A stretch of 64,000 nucleotides of DNA from contig NZ_OZ032156.1 of the NCBI RefSeq assembly GCF_964026545.1, positions 1,054,001-1,118,000 on the forward strand, given 5' to 3'. Source of the DNA: Candidatus Tisiphia endosymbiont of Dioctria linearis. GTDB taxonomy: Bacteria; Pseudomonadota; Alphaproteobacteria; Rickettsiales; Rickettsiaceae. Made by a program: the position numbers and the translations under genes. Below are positions 52,129 to 62,121 of this stretch, in pieces. Position 1 is the stretch's first letter; every line of letters starts with the position of its first letter. The notes below the pieces were generated by a model, which saw only the letters and a program-made list of their open reading frames with translations, was not told the DNA's origin and searched no databases.

Positions 52129-53049
52129 GTGGCAATATTAAATGTTGATCTAGAACCGTCTTGTAGGTTGGATCGTTACTTAAAAAAATTATATCCTAGT
52201 CTTACTCAAGGGGTGATTGAGCGTGCCTTAAGGTTTAAGAGGATAATGGTTAATTCTTGTAAGGTAGCAGCCAATCTGCGAATAAATGTTGGTGATCAAA
52301 TTTTTATAGAGGATGGTTTAAATTTACAACCTCTGAAAACTTCTGATAGGGTTTTTACCAGTTCAGCGATTAAACTAGCTGGTAAATTGTTGAAGGATTA
52401 TCTAATTTATCAAGATGAGTGGCTTATAGCAATCAATAAGCCGTCAGGTCTTGCCACCCAAGGTGGTAGCAAGATAATTCTATCTATAGATGATGCATTG
52501 CAATATTTAAATAGTCGGGGGGCGGATTTTAAGTTAGTTCATAGGTTAGACAAAGATACTTCAGGAATATTGCTAATTGCTAAAAATTATGCGAGTAGTA
52601 TAAAATTAGTTAAAGCCTTTCAGGAGAAGGATATTCAAAAAACCTATATAGCGGTAGTTTTAGGTAAGCTTCCACAATCCGAGGGAGAAATTAGTGGTAT
52701 GATAGGTAAGAATAGGGGGGGAGCGTATGAAACTGTGCAAAATGATGAGGAAAATGGTAAATTATCGATAACCCGCTATAAATTTCTTAAGAAGTTAAAT
52801 AAGGATTTGACACTGGTTGAGTTTACTCCTCTTACTGGCAGGATGCATCAACTTCGATTCCATGCGAAAATGCTAGCTTGTCCCATATTAGGTGACAGAA
52901 AATATGGAACTTTAGAAGCAATAACTTTATCCAAGGAGATGTTACTACATGCCAAAAAAATAATCTTACCTGAGAAAATATTTGGTAAAGAAATAATAAT
53001 TGATACATCCTTACCAAGTTATTTCCAACAATATACTAACCTTTCCTGA
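52129..53049 (+). CDS. rluC: RluC/RluD-family pseudouridine synthase
   Basis: Isomerises uridines to pseudouridine in 23S rRNA. An S4-like N-terminal domain (CRLDRYLKKLYPSLTQGVIERAL) precedes the catalytic domain with VHRLDKDTSGILLIAKN (catalytic Asp) and LTGRMHQLRFH. The 306 residues are normal. The start is GTG, immediately after the ctaA stop. RluC is preferred to RluD from general appearance, but the two are hard to separate here. Confidence 0.88.
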   Translation: MAILNVDLEPSCRLDRYLKKLYPSLTQGVIERALRFKRIMVNSCKVAANLRINVGDQIFIEDGLNLQPLKTSDRVFTSSAIKLAGKLLKDYLIYQDEWLIAINKPSGLATQGGSKIILSIDDALQYLNSRGADFKLVHRLDKDTSGILLIAKNYASSIKLVKAFQEKDIQKTYIAVVLGKLPQSEGEISGMIGKNRGGAYETVQNDEENGKLSITRYKFLKKLNKDLTLVEFTPLTGRMHQLRFHAKMLACPILGDRKYGTLEAITLSKEMLLHAKKIILPEKIFGKEIIIDTSLPSYFQQYTNLS

Positions 53050-53071
53050 TACGAAAGGTTAGTAGTGTGAG

Positions 53072-55315
53072 TTAATTAAAGTATTTCCGTTCTTTAGTTA
53101 CTGTTTCATCTTCATTAGATGGTTTGTTATTTTGCCATTTTTTGGCAGATTCCCGTTTATTGTTATTAATATCAGCGTTATCTTTATAAGGCTCAGATTT
53201 ATGATTAGTCGTAACGTTTGGAGTAACGGTAGCGTCAATATTTTTTATGGTTAACTTGGCTTTGCCTTTATTGTCAAAACCAATAAGTTTAACTTTTACC
53301 ACATCACCATGTTTTAAAACACTAGACACAGACTCAATACGTTCCTTCGAGATCTCACTAATATGGATAAATCCATCACGATTACCTAAATAATTGATAA
53401 ACGCTCCGGATTCTAATATTTTGACAACTGTTCCGTTGAATATGCCACCAATTTCAGGCTCAATGGCAATTAACTTAATCTTGGCAATTGCCATATCTAG
53501 CTTTTCTTTGCCTACCGCAGAAACAGTTACATTACCATCGTCACTTATGTCAATTTTAGCTGATGTTGTATCACAAATTTCACGTATTACTTTACCACCA
53601 GGTCCTATAACATCTCTAATTTTATCTTTATCAATTTTAAAGCTATAAATACAAGGGGCGTATTGGCTAACATGGTTATTGGTTTTATTAATAGCCTTAT
53701 CCATTTCTTGTAGAATATGAATACGACCAGCCTTTGCTTGAACTAAAGCCTGCTTCATTATTTCAAATGTTATGCCAGATATCTTAATGTCCATTTGTAG
53801 GGCGGTTATGCCTTCCGTACCACCAGCTACTTTAAAATCCATATCTCCAAGATTATCTTCATCCCCAATAATATCAGATAAAATTACAAATTTATCGTCT
53901 TCTTTTATCAAGCCCATAGCAATACCTGCTATAGGGGTTTTGATCGGCACTCCAGCATCCATAAGTGCCATTGAACCACCGCAAATAGTAGCCATGGATG
54001 ATGAGCCATTACAGGAGGTAATTTCTGACACTACCCTAATGGTATAAGGGAATTGCTCTTTAGTTGGTAACATGCGGTTAATGGCTCTCCATGCTAGTTT
54101 GCCATGACCTATTTCTCTGCGACCAGGAGCCCTTACTGGGGTTGCTTCTCCTACTGAATAAGGAGGGAAAATATAGTTGAGCATAAAACGCTCTTTATAT
54201 TCGCCGTCTAAACTATCAACAATTTGTTCATCTTGACCAGTGCCAAGTGTAGTGACTACTAAACTTTGTGTTTCTCCTCTAGTAAATAAGCTTGAACCAT
54301 GTGTTTTTGGCAATATCGCAATTTCACAAGCTATGTTTCTTATGTCGGCAGGCTTTCTGCCATCTATACGAGTATTTTTCTTTAATACGTCCTGACGCAG
54401 TACTTCTGATTCTACTTCTTTAAGAGCAAATTCAATTTGTGAGTTAGTAAGATTATTATTCGCAATATCTTCTGCAAAGTGCCGCTTAATTATATCATAA
54501 ATGTTCTTTACCGCTAATAGTCTTTCTTGTTTTAATTTAATAGCAAAAGCTCTCTTAATATCTTCTTGCACTATGCTGCTAATTTGTTCTTTTAAGCTAG
54601 CAGGGAACAAGCTGGTAAGCTGTAATTTAGGTTTTCCGGCAATTTTTACTAAGTCATTAATCAATTCGATTACAGGCTGTAATGCTTTGTGACCAAACTC
54701 AATAGCTTCTAACATTTGCTCTTCGGATAATAGATCGGCTTCAGACTCAACCATCATAACTGATGTGTCAGTTCCTGCCACTACTAAGTCTAGTTTACTA
54801 GTCTTTAACTGGTTAAATGAAGGGTTTAGGATAAAATTACCATCTATCAAACCGACTCTGCTGGCTGCTACTATATGTTGATATGGTGCTGCAGATAAAG
54901 CTAATGCAGCGGATGCTCCAATAATTGCTAATATATCACTATTACACTCAGGGTCATATGAAAGAACAGTACAGATTACTTGCGTTTCATTAAGAAAAGC
55001 TGGGTGAAATAATGGTCTAATTGGTCGATCAATCAAGCGTGAGACTAATACTTCTTTTTCCGATCCTTTACCTTCTCTTTTAAAAAACCCCCCTGGTATT
55101 TTACCAGCAGCAAATGCCATTTCTTTATAATGAACAGTAAGAGGAAAGAATCCTATCCCTTCTTTTGGCTCTTTGGCACTTACGGCAGTACATAATAAGA
55201 CAGTTCCTCCCATTTTTACCATAACTGCTCCATCAGCTTGACGAGCAATTTTACCAGTCGTTAATTCAAGTGTTCTTCCACCTAATTCTATTGTTTTAAC
55301 TATTTCTTCAAACAT
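53072..55315 (-). CDS. pnp: Polyribonucleotide nucleotidyltransferase
   Basis: PNPase, a phosphorolytic 3'-5' exoribonuclease of the RNA degradosome. Two RNase PH-like domains are present ([39 protein letters not shown]), then a KH domain ([15 protein letters not shown]) and an S1 domain ([32 protein letters not shown] sequence). The 747 residues end in a polar, Lys- and Asn-rich tail. It follows rpsO in the conserved truB-rpsO-pnp order, with a terminator-like hairpin between them. Confidence 0.97.
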   Translation of the reverse strand: MFEEIVKTIELGGRTLELTTGKIARQADGAVMVKMGGTVLLCTAVSAKEPKEGIGFFPLTVHYKEMAFAAGKIPGGFFKREGKGSEKEVLVSRLIDRPIRPLFHPAFLNETQVICTVLSYDPECNSDILAIIGASAALALSAAPYQHIVAASRVGLIDGNFILNPSFNQLKTSKLDLVVAGTDTSVMMVESEADLLSEEQMLEAIEFGHKALQPVIELINDLVKIAGKPKLQLTSLFPASLKEQISSIVQEDIKRAFAIKLKQERLLAVKNIYDIIKRHFAEDIANNNLTNSQIEFALKEVESEVLRQDVLKKNTRIDGRKPADIRNIACEIAILPKTHGSSLFTRGETQSLVVTTLGTGQDEQIVDSLDGEYKERFMLNYIFPPYSVGEATPVRAPGRREIGHGKLAWRAINRMLPTKEQFPYTIRVVSEITSCNGSSSMATICGGSMALMDAGVPIKTPIAGIAMGLIKEDDKFVILSDIIGDEDNLGDMDFKVAGGTEGITALQMDIKISGITFEIMKQALVQAKAGRIHILQEMDKAINKTNNHVSQYAPCIYSFKIDKDKIRDVIGPGGKVIREICDTTSAKIDISDDGNVTVSAVGKEKLDMAIAKIKLIAIEPEIGGIFNGTVVKILESGAFINYLGNRDGFIHISEISKERIESVSSVLKHGDVVKVKLIGFDNKGKAKLTIKNIDATVTPNVTTNHKSEPYKDNADINNNKRESAKKWQNNKPSNEDETVTKERKYFN

Positions 55316-55338
55316 TCTTTTTCCTTATTTAATTAACA

Positions 55339-55378
55339 AAAAACCCGGCTAATTTTTGATTTTTTAGCCGGGTTTTAT
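55339..55378 (-). terminator. Rho-independent terminator after rpsO
   Basis: An 11-bp stem aaacccggcta (55341-55351) and tagccgggttt (55365-55375). Read on the minus strand it ends in a T run. It lies directly after rpsO and before pnp, so pnp expression must rely on read-through or its own promoter, as in other bacteria where this region is cut by RNase III. Confidence 0.82.
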
Positions 55379-55379
55379 T

Positions 55380-55649
55380 TTACTTTCTTATTCCTAGTTT
55401 ATTGATCAACGACAAATATCTGCTTAAACTTTGTTTTTTGATATAATCTAATAATCGACGTCTACGACCAACTAACATTAATAATCCCCTTCTCGAGGAA
55501 AAATCTTTGTGATTAGTTTTAAAATGCTCTGTTAAATTGCTGATTCTTTCAGTTAGAATTGCACATTGCACTTCACTAGAACCAGTATCATTTTCTTTAG
55601 TAGCATATTCTGTAATTAATTGTTGCTTACGCTGTGCTGTAACCGACAT
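55380..55649 (-). CDS. rpsO: 30S ribosomal protein S15
   Basis: Primary 16S rRNA-binding protein that organises the platform of the small subunit. Conserved sequence is [48 protein letters not shown] and LGIRK at the end. The 89 residues are exact for the family. It is read between truB and pnp. Confidence 0.98.
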   Translation of the reverse strand: MSVTAQRKQQLITEYATKENDTGSSEVQCAILTERISNLTEHFKTNHKDFSSRRGLLMLVGRRRRLLDYIKKQSLSRYLSLINKLGIRK

Positions 55650-55669
55650 CAGTAATCTCCATGTTTATT

Positions 55670-56719
55670 TTATAGGTTAAATACTCGTAAAGAATTAAAG
55701 CAATTTTCACTCAAACTACCAATTGCCAACAGAGAGTCTTGATATCGAACCCAAACTAATTCGATAGACCTCTTCGGAAACTCTACTTCTGCTGGTAATT
55801 TGTGCGTCGAGCCGGCACTCAAATCCTCACATACATCTATGTACGCTACGGTTTTGCGTTCCGTGTCTCCTGCAAATCCTTGTGCATAAGCGAGTTTCCG
55901 AAGAGGTCTAATCTTTTCAAGACAATCAAAATAACATTTCTGACCATAAATAATTTTTTTAGCTTGGTCAGTAGTAGCATCAAGTACCAGGATGTCGTCC
56001 AGTACTGCTTCAATTTTTATACTTCTTTTTTCAAGAAATTCTTTTATTCCTTGATTTTGTTCATCAAGTTCTGTTAATTTAATAGCATTACATGCTGTAA
56101 ATATTCCAACTTTAGTACGCTGTAATTCTAGCACAAATGCTAAACTTTGCAAGGATAAAGCAATATCTTCTGCTAAAGTCCTTACATACGTTCCCTTAGA
56201 GCATTCCACCCTATAGGTAGCTTGATTATTTTGATGATCAAAATTAAGACATTCCAAATTATATATTTGGATATTTCTAGGGGTTAATTCTACTGCCAAA
56301 TTTTCTCGGGCTAATTTATAAGATCTAACACCGTTAACTTTTATAGCAGAAAAGGCAGGGGGGCGCTGTTTAATCGTAGCTATGAATTTTTTACAGATAT
56401 TATGACAATCGGTTTCGTTAGGAATATGATCAGTAACACCTATTACTTTACCTGAGGCATCTGCTGTATCAGTTTGTTTACCAAACTGCACCGTAAAAAT
56501 GTAGGTTTTTTTTGCATCTACTAGAATTCGTACCAATTTTGTTGCTTCACCAATTGCCAAAGGTAACACCCCTTCCGCTTCAACATCCAAGGTTCCGCAA
56601 TGACCAACCTTAACTCCTAAAAGGTTTTTTTTAACTATAGAAACAAGCTTTGCTGAGCTGATGCCCTTAGGTTTATAGATATTAAGCCAATAATTATTAT
56701 GATGAAACATCAGTAGCAT
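55670..56719 (-). CDS. truB: tRNA pseudouridine(55) synthase with in-frame RPE-1
   Basis: Forms pseudouridine-55 in the T-loop of tRNAs. The N-terminal [19 protein letters not shown], the catalytic region [19 protein letters not shown] (catalytic Asp) and the conserved [18 protein letters not shown] are present. The protein has 349 residues because an RPE-1 inserts about 49 residues near the C-terminus (containing AYAQGFAGD and PAEVEFPKR), after the catalytic core. The frame is open throughout. It heads truB-rpsO-pnp. Confidence 0.94.
   Translation of the reverse strand: MLLMFHHNNYWLNIYKPKGISSAKLVSIVKKNLLGVKVGHCGTLDVEAEGVLPLAIGEATKLVRILVDAKKTYIFTVQFGKQTDTADASGKVIGVTDHIPNETDCHNICKKFIATIKQRPPAFSAIKVNGVRSYKLARENLAVELTPRNIQIYNLECLNFDHQNNQATYRVECSKGTYVRTLAEDIALSLQSLAFVLELQRTKVGIFTACNAIKLTELDEQNQGIKEFLEKRSIKIEAVLDDILVLDATTDQAKKIIYGQKCYFDCLEKIRPLRKLAYAQGFAGDTERKTVAYIDVCEDLSAGSTHKLPAEVEFPKRSIELVWVRYQDSLLAIGSLSENCFNSLRVFNL
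55765..55910 (-). repeat. RPE-1, in frame in truB
   Basis: Perfect 19-bp arms tagacctcttcggaaactc (55765-55783) and gagtttccgaagaggtcta (55892-55910). Read on the minus strand it encodes the RPE-1 peptide within TruB ([19 protein letters not shown], then AEVEF) and adds residues near the protein's C-terminus. Confidence 0.93.
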
Positions 56720-56769
56720 TCCTTGTATTTAAGATTAGCAACTCACCTTACGCATAGATTCCGTGGCAA

Positions 56770-56913
56770 TAGACTTCTTTCGAAACTCTACTTGCTGGTA
56801 ATTTGTGCGTGATACCGGTACTCTGCTTCTCACGTACATTTGAGTACGCTGTGGTTCAAAGTGAAGTGTCTCCTACAAATCCTTGCACATAAGCGAGTTT
56901 CGAAAGAAGTCTA
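56770..56913 (-). repeat. RPE-1, decayed intergenic copy
   Basis: Perfect 19-bp arms tagacttctttcgaaactc (56770-56788) and gagtttcgaaagaagtcta (56895-56913). The interior matches RPE-1 words (ctcgcttatgtgcaaggattt on the minus strand) but has stops. It lies 50 bases upstream of truB, where it might influence that gene's promoter. Confidence 0.9.
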
Positions 56914-56942
56914 ATTTAAAAATTGCAGAAAAGTACAAGACA

Positions 56943-57070
56943 TCTATTAGCGAGACTGCACAAGTAGGTCGTGGCAATCCATGAAGCTTGTTATATGGAT
57001 TGCTTCTAGGCTCGCACCTTCTCGCTAATAGACGTCTTGTACTTTAACTTTTTTTCCGTGAACGCTTGCA
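56943..57070. repeat. Dispersed palindromic repeat (composite family)
   Basis: tctattagcgagactgc, ggcaatccatgaagc, atggattgcttctaggctcgc and cttctcgctaatagacgtc form the palindrome. It is followed by cttgtactttaactttttttccgtgaacgctt, the reverse of flank sequence seen at 9289 and 31620. It adjoins the tRNA-Thr fragment. Confidence 0.78.
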
Positions 57071-57084
57071 AAGCTTGAGATATA

Positions 57085-57141
57085 TGGTGCCGCTAGAAGG
57101 AATTGAACCTTCGACCACACCATTACCAATGACGAGACCCT
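57085..57141 (-). tRNA. tRNA-Thr(GGU) 3'-half fragment, likely attachment site
   Basis: On the minus strand the sequence carries an anticodon stem-loop (CGTCA, loop TTGGTAA with anticodon GGT, TGGTG), variable bases, the T-arm GAAGGTTCAATTCCTTC, the 3' acceptor half TAGCGGC and CCA. The 5' half (expected GCCGCTA and D-arm) is absent; unrelated sequence begins near 57142. This is the pattern of a tRNA 3' end duplicated by an integrating element. A tyrosine integrase begins 380 bases away. Confidence 0.72.
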
Positions 57142-57521
57142 GTTTTTAGCTTTTTACCGAAACTACATTTACTACAAATATTCTCCATGATTTCACCTCA
57201 AAAGGCTAGTATTTATAATGTTTTACCTGAATAGTCCAAATTAAAATTTAACTGTAATTAATTTTATAGTATTTGTCAATAACTCATTAATATAGTCAAA
57301 TATTAAAATAATATCAGCATATATCAGCATATAATTTGCTAAAATTAACAGTTATTTTATAAACAACAATACTAAGACCATGTTTATTTTTATGAAACGG
57401 TTTTGCTTTATAGTTTTATGATTACTGTTATAGTGAATAACGATTTTTTTATTAAAAATGATTTGTGATTAGCAAAAAATCATATTACAATTAATTATTA
57501 ATCTAATTTAAGCTAATCAAT
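57142..57521. other. Intergenic region before the integrase
   Basis: AT-rich sequence of 380 bases with no gene found. It has a short tandem atatcagcat duplication near 57315-57335 and a TAATTATTAATCTAATTTAAG leader directly before the integrase ATG. No RNA gene is recognisable. Confidence 0.5.
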
Positions 57522-58711
57522 ATGTTAGTATCGTCATTATTATTTACTACGGAAGATATTGAACAAATTGCAGCTCCGCAAGAAAAAAGAGATGTATATA
57601 AAGATAGTAAAGAAGAAGGTTTAATTTTAATAGTATCCTATGGCAAGAGTAAAACATTTTACTTAGCTATTGCGATAGGAACAAAGTACCATAGGATTAA
57701 AATAGGACGTTTTCCTAATTTATCAGTTATAGAAGCAAGAGAACAAGCAGTTAAGTTAAAGAAGAAAATTGCTCAAGGGATTAATCCTATAGAAGAAAAA
57801 AAGCTATAAGAAAAGCTCAAATTTATAATGAGTTATCTCTCGGATTAACGTTTAAAGAACTATTTGATAAATACATCAATGATTATGCTAAATATAACAA
57901 TAAAACTTGGCAAGACTCTGTAGATGAGGTAAATAGACATGCCCTGTGTTTTTTTTCAAGGACAATCTCTACTATTAGCAAAACAGATATTCAGCAATGG
58001 TTTACTGAAACTACGAAAGTTGGGAAATATGCTGCTAATAAGGCTTTAGCGAGGATAAAAGCCATATTTAATAAAGCTATTGAATGGGAGCTAGTTAATT
58101 TAAACCCTGCTGTTGGAATAAAAAAACACACAGAAGAATCTAGAGACAGATATTTAATGAGGGAAGAGTTACCAGGGTTTTTTCAAGCTTTAGCAGAAGA
58201 GAAGAATCAAATAATGCGAGATTTTATCTTAATTGCTTTATTTACTGGAGCACGTAAAGATAATGTACTTACTATGCGTTGGGAACATATCAGCTTTGCT
58301 GATAAAAAATGGTATATTCCAAAGACAAAGAGTAAGAATAAAGAACCTTATACTGTAATATTAGCAAGTATAGTAATGAAAATACTAAAGAAAAGAAAAG
58401 GAGAGTCTAACAGTGAGTGGGTATTTCCCAGTGAGAGAAGTAGCACTGGTCATTTACGAGAACCTAAAAAAGCTTGGAGCAGGCTTTGCCAAAAAGCAGG
58501 AATTAAAGATTTAAGGATACATGATCTTAGAAGAACCTATGCAAGCTGGATGGCAATCAGTGGTGCAAGTCAATATGTAATTGGTAAAGCTTTAAATCAT
58601 AAAGACTCTAGGTCAACAGAAATCTATGCTAAATTGAATTTTGATCCAGTACGAGAATTTGTAGAGAAAGCCATTAATGAAATTATAACTATCGCTGAAA
58701 AGAATAATTGA
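57522..58711 (+). pseudogene. int: P4-type tyrosine integrase with a frameshift in an A7 run
   Basis: The N-terminal arm-binding domain (DUF4102-like; VSYGKSKTFYLAIAIGTKYH, IKIGRFPNLSVIEAREQAV) ends at 57809 with KKL-stop. The frame resumes at once after an A7 run (57795-57801) as KKAIRKAQIYNELSLGLTFK, then a core-binding domain (KTDIQQWFTETTKVGKYAAN), and the catalytic domain with FTGARKDNVLTMRW, HDLRRTYASW, LNHKDSRSTEIYAKL (Arg, His-x-x-Arg, Tyr nucleophile). All catalytic residues are kept. One base change would restore about 396 codons. It could be a recent pseudogene or use transcriptional slippage. Confidence 0.85.
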
Positions 58712-59017
58712 TAAACTAAATATAGTAAATGCACTTCCCATCTTCTCACAAACTTATACCCTTGCTTACAATCCTAGTATTTCTAAGCATTTTGTCCAGC
58801 ATCCAAAATTCAAATTCACTGTAGTAGAGTTGAGAATATTTGTCAATATTTAAAATTAACTAAGTAATTTTTATCTTGTAAAGGTATTAAGACCTTCTGG
58901 GTTTGAAAGAAATTTATTGCAACTGGTAATTCTGTTTAAAATAATATTTGCTATTTAACTAAGAACATATTACAGTTAAAAGTTGTATATAATTCATGAT
59001 TGTGGGAGATTTTTATT
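58712..59017. other. Gap between the two integrase remnants
   Basis: About 300 AT-rich bases with no gene, tRNA or palindromic repeat recognised. Short stretches resemble degraded integrase-upstream sequence (an AATTAATTTAAGCTAAT-like leader is not evident), so I see nothing specific. Confidence 0.4.
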
Positions 59018-59430
59018 ATGTTAGTAAAATCATTACTCTTTATTAAAGAGCTACTCCATGAAATTGAAGCTCCAAAAACAAAACGAGATGTGTATGAGTA
59101 AGCTATCTAATGAACTGACGTTTGAAGAACTTTATGATAAATATCTAAATGAGCATAGCAAAATTAATAATAAAAGATGGCAAAATTATGCTGCTTCTAT
59201 GGATAGGTATGCAAACCATTTATATCCTATGAAAATATCTACCATTCAAAAGGTAGATATTCAAGAAATATTTAATAATCTAACTAAGACTAGTAAATAT
59301 GGTGCTAATAGATTTCTCGAGGTATTGAGTCCTGTATTCAACAAAGCTATTGAATGGGAATTGCTAAAAATTAATCCCGTTGTTGGAATAAAGAAACACA
59401 AAGAACAGTCTAGGCTGTGTGAAGGTTTCA
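59018..59430 (+). pseudogene. Second tyrosine integrase, truncated and rearranged
   Basis: MLVKSLLFIKELLHEIEAPK, then TKRDVYE (from 59018), matches the start of the upstream integrase and stops near 59100. A frame from 59058 then reads LSNELTFEELYDKYLNEHSK, KRWQNYAASMDRYANHLYP and KVDIQEIFNNLTKTSKYGAN, the core-binding domain, ending at VGIKKHKEQSR. The arm-binding domain is mostly deleted and the catalytic domain is missing. The coding similarity ends at 59412, exactly where the IS5-family element begins. Confidence 0.82.
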
Positions 59431-60245
59431 ACTAAATATTGAAGAAATAGAAAGGTAGTGTGTGTTTGATTCTGAAAAAACAACAATACTACTGGAATAG
59501 ATTATCATATAAAATCAAGAACTTGGGAACAGATTTTTTTAATATTACAGAAAAAATGAAAAGAAAATACGAAAGTTTATAGAGGCGATTTGGTATATAA
59601 TGCGTACTGGTTGTCAGTGGCGTTTACTGCCTTCAGTATATGGTGGTTGGCGTGTTATTCACATGAGATTTAAAAGCTGGAGTGATAAAGGAATTTGGCA
59701 ATATTTATTTGAAAAGCTACAAGATTTTCTAGATATGGAAACTGTAATGATTGATGCTTCAATTATTAGAAATCATGCTTGTAGTGCAGGTTATGGCAAG
59801 GATTCACAAGAGCAAGAAGCTCTTGGCAGAAGTAAGGGTGGCTTTACTACAAAAATCCATGCTTTAGTTGACGCTCTTGGTAATCCATTGAAATTTGTTT
59901 TAACTGCAGGACAAAGAAATGAAATTACGCAAGCTGATTCTTTGTTAATAGGGGGTACGAATTCAGTGATAATAGCTGATAAAGGTTACGATGCGAATAG
60001 CTTAGTTGAGACAATCAAAGAGCGAGAATCAATAGCGATAATTCCGCCAAAAAAGAACCGCAAAGTTCAGAGAGAATATGATAAGCACATTTATAAGGAA
60101 CGTCATTTAATAGAATGTTTTTTTGGAAAGATTAAGAATTTTAGACGCATTTTCTCAAGATTTGATAAAACGGCTTCTGTTTTCTTATCGTTTTTGCATT
60201 TTGCAGGAGCTCTTATTTGGACTCGTTAGAAACCTTCATACAGCC
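59413..60245 (+). mobile_element. Complete IS5-family insertion sequence (about 833 bp)
   Basis: Inverted ends GGCTGTGTGAAGGTTTC (from 59413) and GAAACCTTCATACAGCC (to 60245) match with one mismatch. Both are flanked by TA (59411-59412 and 60246-60247), the target duplication of the IS427-type subgroup. The element encodes one DDE transposase. It separates the truncated integrase from the multidomain gene. Confidence 0.9.
59600..60229 (+). CDS. IS5-family transposase
   Basis: A DDE transposase of at least 209 residues: MRTGCQWRLLPSVYGGWRVI, TVMIDASIIRNHACSAGYGK (first Asp), VIIADKGYDANSLVE (second Asp) and KERHLIECFFGKIKNFRRIF (catalytic Glu). The same frame extends upstream with KFIEAIWYI, and the remaining N-terminal part (59460-59580) is in another frame. 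This may mean the two-frame ORFA/ORFB layout known in the IS427 group, or a simple frameshift. The 3' end overlaps the next reading frame by 13 bases. Confidence 0.85.
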   Translation: MRTGCQWRLLPSVYGGWRVIHMRFKSWSDKGIWQYLFEKLQDFLDMETVMIDASIIRNHACSAGYGKDSQEQEALGRSKGGFTTKIHALVDALGNPLKFVLTAGQRNEITQADSLLIGGTNSVIIADKGYDANSLVETIKERESIAIIPPKKNRKVQREYDKHIYKERHLIECFFGKIKNFRRIFSRFDKTASVFLSFLHFAGALIWTR

Positions 60246-62070
60246 TAGAGTAAACTCTGAATATCTTTACAGTGAAGGAGATATTGATAGCTACGTTAAT
60301 AATGTCATCAGATACGGTCTTGGGGGATTCAAAAATGAACATAAATTTCTTCTTAACAACAAATTAGGGACAGAAAACAATCCTTGTTACGTTCTATATT
60401 CGGGAGCTGTAGATAGTGTTGGCAAGCTTCCATTAGATTTTTTCTTTGATAAATCAAAACAACCTGCTCCTGATCCTAAGAAGAGAGATGATCGGAAGGA
60501 TGTCTTTGATGAATTAATGCCAGTAATGTTATTAGAAGAAAATTGTAAAGCCAAAATATTATTTCCTTATAACATAACTAATATCCACTGGCTTACTGGA
60601 GAAATTATTATTGATAAGAAATGCGATAATGTCTCAGTGGTAATATACACTCACAATCCTTACGGTGGTGGACAATTATCAAGGGAAAATTACAACATAC
60701 TCAGTACTATTTTTAAAAATAGCATAGAAGCAAGTGGTTTACAGGTAATATCAGTAACTGCTCCAGAAAGCCCTTTTACTAATGCCAGACAATCTATGAC
60801 GGACGATACATCCTGCGGTGTGATTACTGCTGATGAGGTAGTGAGGAGACTGTTAGATACTAGCCTTAACATATCATCACCTTATCCGCAAGGTGCAGAG
60901 CAATTACGTTTATCACAGCTTACTTTTCTACAGGAGAAACTTGGAGAAGAAGATCGGGTTTATCAGCTCTTTAAAGAACAAGTAACACTTGGAAAGACTG
61001 ACACTGACTTAGAGGACACATCTACACTCCCTATACAAGAGATTCCAGTACTAACAATAGGGCAAACAAGAGAGAAAGTACAACAGATAGTAAGTTCAAA
61101 AGATATAAGTAACACAAATAAAATTGCTCAATTAAAACAAATAGAGGTAGGACATTATAAACCATTTATTCGACAACTAGCTTATAAGAAAACTCAAGAA
61201 TATCTAAAGGATTTAGTAATAGTCCTGACAGATTTAGGGTATTTAACCACCAAGCTAGGGGAGTTAAGTGGTGAGCTGAAATATTACACTGAGGCGGCAG
61301 TATTTTATCAATATATCATTACTATACTGGATAAAAAGCTAGGTGCTGAGAGTAAAAATGCATTTATCAAACAAGAACTGGTAGACCCATATCAGCAATT
61401 AAGCCACCTACAAGAGTTGATATTTTCAGAAATTGGTGGAGACAAAGAGAAAATGCCTGTTGTTAGGGAAGAAGCAGCGACTAATAAACTTCTATTATCC
61501 AAATTGCGACTCAGAGCTGATCTAAATATGGAAATGATAGAAAAAAATTATCAACAAAAGGCAAAGACTGATAATCAACAAGAAAAACAAAAATATCAGG
61601 AGTTATATGTAAATGCCGCAAGAAAATGCTTTGAAGACACAGCTGATGGAATGAAAAAATTTTTGGCTAAGTTATATAGTGATAGTGAACAAGAAATGGC
61701 TATAGCACCACCTTGTAAATATGCAGTCATAGGACTTGGTTCGATGGCATTGCAGCAAATGACGCCATATTCAGATTTAGAATTTGCTGTTCTTACCGAT
61801 AATGAGGATTATCAACAAAGTGATGATCCTAAGGTTAGGGAGTATTTCAAAAACCTAAGCCAGTTGGTAAATTTTAAGGTAATCAATTTAGGAGACAGCA
61901 TAATTCCAACTAATAGATATGGTTTGGATATGAGCCACTTAGTACATAGGGCAGTGAACTTGGATTTAGGCGGCAAAACCCCACTTGGCAGAATAGATCA
62001 GGATAAAGAATATGATTTAGTACAAACAATAGATGGGATGATGACTTATGTACGTAATGAGCAAAATTAG
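60217..62070 (+). CDS. Segment 1: Ulp1/C48-like protease and nucleotidyltransferase domains
   Basis: A 617-residue open segment of the broken gene. Candidate protease residues are His124 in TNIHWLTGEI, Asn147 in YTHNPYGGG (where many family members have Asp), Gln192 in ARQSM, and Cys200 in DDTSCGVITAD. The W-next-to-His and SCG patterns match Ulp1 peptidases, which remove ubiquitin or SUMO in eukaryotes. The nucleotidyltransferase signature GLGSMALQQMTPYSDLEFAV has Gly508-Ser509 and acidic Asp520/Glu522, as in GlnD. The first ten residues derive from the IS5-family element. Function is inferred from motifs only. Confidence 0.72.
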   Translation: MDSLETFIQPRVNSEYLYSEGDIDSYVNNVIRYGLGGFKNEHKFLLNNKLGTENNPCYVLYSGAVDSVGKLPLDFFFDKSKQPAPDPKKRDDRKDVFDELMPVMLLEENCKAKILFPYNITNIHWLTGEIIIDKKCDNVSVVIYTHNPYGGGQLSRENYNILSTIFKNSIEASGLQVISVTAPESPFTNARQSMTDDTSCGVITADEVVRRLLDTSLNISSPYPQGAEQLRLSQLTFLQEKLGEEDRVYQLFKEQVTLGKTDTDLEDTSTLPIQEIPVLTIGQTREKVQQIVSSKDISNTNKIAQLKQIEVGHYKPFIRQLAYKKTQEYLKDLVIVLTDLGYLTTKLGELSGELKYYTEAAVFYQYIITILDKKLGAESKNAFIKQELVDPYQQLSHLQELIFSEIGGDKEKMPVVREEAATNKLLLSKLRLRADLNMEMIEKNYQQKAKTDNQQEKQKYQELYVNAARKCFEDTADGMKKFLAKLYSDSEQEMAIAPPCKYAVIGLGSMALQQMTPYSDLEFAVLTDNEDYQQSDDPKVREYFKNLSQLVNFKVINLGDSIIPTNRYGLDMSHLVHRAVNLDLGGKTPLGRIDQDKEYDLVQTIDGMMTYVRNEQN

Positions 62071-62121
62071 GTAAGTCATATAGATAAAAATCTGCCGCAT
62101 ATATTAGAAAAAGTTTGCTAT

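Noticed and set aside
57085..57160. Functional tRNA-Thr
   Set aside because: Bases beyond 57141 cannot form the 5' acceptor strand or D-arm, so only the 3' half is present.
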